A stretch of DNA of 7,122 bases from an uncultured Panacagrimonas sp. Its GTDB lineage: Bacteria; Pseudomonadota; Gammaproteobacteria; Nevskiales; Nevskiaceae. The stretch's first letter is position 1. The number at the start of each line of letters is the position of its first letter. The translations under genes and the position numbers were made by a program. Of this stretch, positions 5,308 to 7,122 are shown in pieces. The notes under the pieces were generated by a model. It had not been told where the DNA came from. It did no database searches and saw only the letters and a list, made by a program, of their open reading frames with translations. Location of the stretch: contig CAMLNE010000226.1 in the NCBI GenBank assembly GCA_946481265.1, positions 1-7,122 of the forward strand, read 5' to 3'.

Positions 5308-7122
5308 CTACACGGTCCACGGGGCCGCCGTGTCGGCGCCCACGTCGTAGCGGCGTATCGCCTCGGCGACACGGGCACGCTCGATTCCGCCGTCCTGCGC
5401 CAGGCCATCGAGCGCCGCGACCACGATGCTGTGCCGGTCCACCTCGAAGAACCGACGCAGCGCCGCACGCGTATCGCTGCGCCCGAAACCGTCGGTGCCC
5501 AGCGCGATGAAGCGGCCGTCGACATGCGGCGCGATCAGCTGCGGATAGGCGCGCACGTAATCCGTGGCCGCCACCGTCAGCGCGGCGCCGGGAAGCATCT
5601 GCCCGAGGTGACTGCGGCGGCGGTCCTGTTCCGGGTGCAGCCGGTTCCAGCGCTGCACCTCGGCGGCATCGCGCGCCAGTTCGCTGAAGCTGGTGGCGCT
5701 GAACACCTCGGAGCCGATGTTCCAGTCCTGCGCGAGCAGTGCGGCCGCCGCGATCACCTCGCGCAGGATGGCGCCCGAGCCGATCAGCCTCAGGCTCGCC
5801 GCAGGCTTCGCCGGGGCCTCTGCGCAGAAGCGGTACAGGCCCTTGATGACGTCGCCCTCCACACCCTCGGGAAGCGAGGGCTGCGCGTGGTTCTCGTTCA
5901 TCACGGTGACGTAGTAGAACGCGTCGACCTGGCGCTCCATCATCTCGCGCGCACCGTGGTCGAGGATCACCGCCAGTTCGCCCGCGAACGCCGGGTCGTA
6001 GGCGCGACAGTTCGGGACCGTGGCCGCGACCAGGTGGCTGCTGCCGTCCTGGTGCTGCAGGCCCTCGCCGCCCAGGGTCGTGCGGCCCGCCGTCGCGCCG
6101 AGCAGGAAGCCGCGCGCCCGCTGGTCGGCCGCCGCCCAGATCAGGTCGCCGACACGCTGGAAGCCGAACATCGAGTAATAGATGTAGAACGGCAGCATCG
6201 CCACGCCGTTGACGCTGTACGAGGTCGCAGCCGCGGTCCACGAGGCCAGCGCGCCGGCCTCGGTGATGCCCTCTTCCAGCAGCTGGCCGTCGACGGCCTC
6301 GCGGTAGGACAGCATCGAGCCGGCGTCCTCGGGCTCGTAGCGCTGGCCGACCGGCGAATAGATGCCGACCTGCCGGAACAGGCTGGCCATGCCGAAGGTG
6401 CGCGCCTCGTCGGCCACGATCGGCACGATGCGCGGTCCCAGCGTCTTGTCCTTGAGCAGGTTGCCGAGCATGCGCACCGCCGCCATCGTGGTGGACATCT
6501 CCTTGCCGTCCGCTTGCAGGGCGAAGCCCGAGGTCTTCGCCAGCGCGGGGACCGGCACCGGTTCGGCCACCGTGCGACGTGCCGGCAGGAAGCCCCCAAG
6601 CGCCTCGCGCCGGGCGCGCAGGTAGTTCATCTCCGGACTGTCATCGGCCGGCTTGTAGAACTTGAGCTGGGCGACGTCCTCGTCCGACATCGGCAGGCCG
6701 AAGCGGTCGCGGAATCCCTTGAGTCCTTCCACATCCAGCTTCTTGGCCTGGTGCGCGGTCATGCGCGATTCGCCCGCGCTGCCCATGCCGTAGCCCTTCT
6801 TGGTCTTGGCCAGGATCACGCTCGGCCGACCCTGGTGCGACCTCGCCGCGGCGAAGGCCGCGTGCAGCTTGCGCAGGTCATGGCCGCCGCGCTTGAGCGC
6901 ATCGATCTCGGCGTCGCTCATGTGCGCGACCAGCCTTGCCAGTGCCGGATCCTGCTGGAAGAAGTTGGCGAGGTTGTAGGCGCCGTCCTTGGCGCCGAGC
7001 GTCTGGTATTCGCCGTCCGGCGTGTTGGCGAAGATGCGCAGCAGCGTGTGCTCGGTGTCGCGCGCGAACAGCGCGTCCCAGTCCGAACCCCACAGCACCT
7101 TGATCACGTTCCAGCCGGCGCC
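5308..7122 (-). CDS. aceE: Pyruvate dehydrogenase E1 component, homodimeric type (partial, C-terminal)
   Basis: This is the last 604 residues of AceE; the 5' end is cut by the window edge and the frame is open to base 7122, beginning GAGWNVIKVLWGSDWD. AceE is the thiamine-diphosphate enzyme that decarboxylates pyruvate and passes the acetyl group to the lipoyl arms of E2. Alignment from memory with E. coli AceE (887 residues) gives a constant offset of 283 at four catalytic positions: H124 (H407, in TAHQAKK), E239 (E522, in ADEARTFGM), E288 (E571, in GITEAG) and H357 (H640, in GEGLQHQDG). All are kept, so about 283 N-terminal residues are missing, including the first part of the cofactor site. 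The C-terminus (GTDGFGRSD, then ending DTAAPWTV) is intact and stops at TAG. No frameshift is visible. The next gene is a Rieske oxygenase and not aceF, unlike the pdhR-aceEF-lpd order of enterics. Confidence 0.97.
   Translation of the reverse strand, partial: GAGWNVIKVLWGSDWDALFARDTEHTLLRIFANTPDGEYQTLGAKDGAYNLANFFQQDPALARLVAHMSDAEIDALKRGGHDLRKLHAAFAAARSHQGRPSVILAKTKKGYGMGSAGESRMTAHQAKKLDVEGLKGFRDRFGLPMSDEDVAQLKFYKPADDSPEMNYLRARREALGGFLPARRTVAEPVPVPALAKTSGFALQADGKEMSTTMAAVRMLGNLLKDKTLGPRIVPIVADEARTFGMASLFRQVGIYSPVGQRYEPEDAGSMLSYREAVDGQLLEEGITEAGALASWTAAATSYSVNGVAMLPFYIYYSMFGFQRVGDLIWAAADQRARGFLLGATAGRTTLGGEGLQHQDGSSHLVAATVPNCRAYDPAFAGELAVILDHGAREMMERQVDAFYYVTVMNENHAQPSLPEGVEGDVIKGLYRFCAEAPAKPAASLRLIGSGAILREVIAAAALLAQDWNIGSEVFSATSFSELARDAAEVQRWNRLHPEQDRRRSHLGQMLPGAALTVAATDYVRAYPQLIAPHVDGRFIALGTDGFGRSDTRAALRRFFEVDRHSIVVAALDGLAQDGGIERARVAEAIRRYDVGADTAAPWTV

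Noticed and set aside
3768..5510. Long plus-strand open frame across the Rieske gene and into the end of aceE.
   Set aside because: It is antisense to two clearly recognised genes and shows no family motif.
5308..7122. Truncated aceE pseudogene.
   Set aside because: The frame stays open to the window edge and aligns from E. coli residue about 284 onward with no stop or frameshift; the missing N-terminus is due to the window border.

Overview
The window is very GC-rich (roughly two thirds G+C by eye) and every protein gene I can support lies on the minus strand. The homodimeric-type pyruvate dehydrogenase E1, the AsmA-like DUF748 protein and intergenic repeats built from CGCAAAGG and CCCTCTCCCC motifs together suggest a gammaproteobacterium, perhaps of the Xanthomonadales/Lysobacteraceae. 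That placement is an inference and not proven here.

In the direction of transcription (right to left): (1) 7122-5308 is the C-terminal two thirds of aceE, cut by the window edge. (2) 5307-5070 is a 238-base gap with a few palindromes but no clear promoter or terminator. (3) 5069-3864 is a complete Rieske-type non-heme iron oxygenase alpha subunit of 401 residues, with no reductase or ferredoxin gene beside it. (4) 3863-3328 is a gap of about 535 bases holding two dispersed-repeat pieces and a pair of short direct repeats. (5) 3327-373 is a large membrane-anchored periplasmic DUF748/AsmA-like protein with a three-times repeated layout and an OmpA-like C-terminus. (6) 372-1 is a repeat-rich border with two copies of an 85-bp unit, each carrying a perfect 15-bp hairpin.

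The three genes do not form an obvious pathway. AceE is central metabolism, the Rieske enzyme is an oxygenase of unknown substrate, and the DUF748 protein probably acts in the cell envelope. They share a strand, but gaps of 238 and about 535 bases argue against one tight operon. The gene after aceE is not aceF or lpd, so the pyruvate dehydrogenase genes are not in the classical order here.

I found no CRISPR array, tRNA, rRNA, transposase, toxin-antitoxin or recognisable defence genes. The least ordinary features are the repeat pieces on both sides of the DUF748 gene (one family inverted, one direct) and the internal repetition of the DUF748 protein. I do not see a clearly new biological system.
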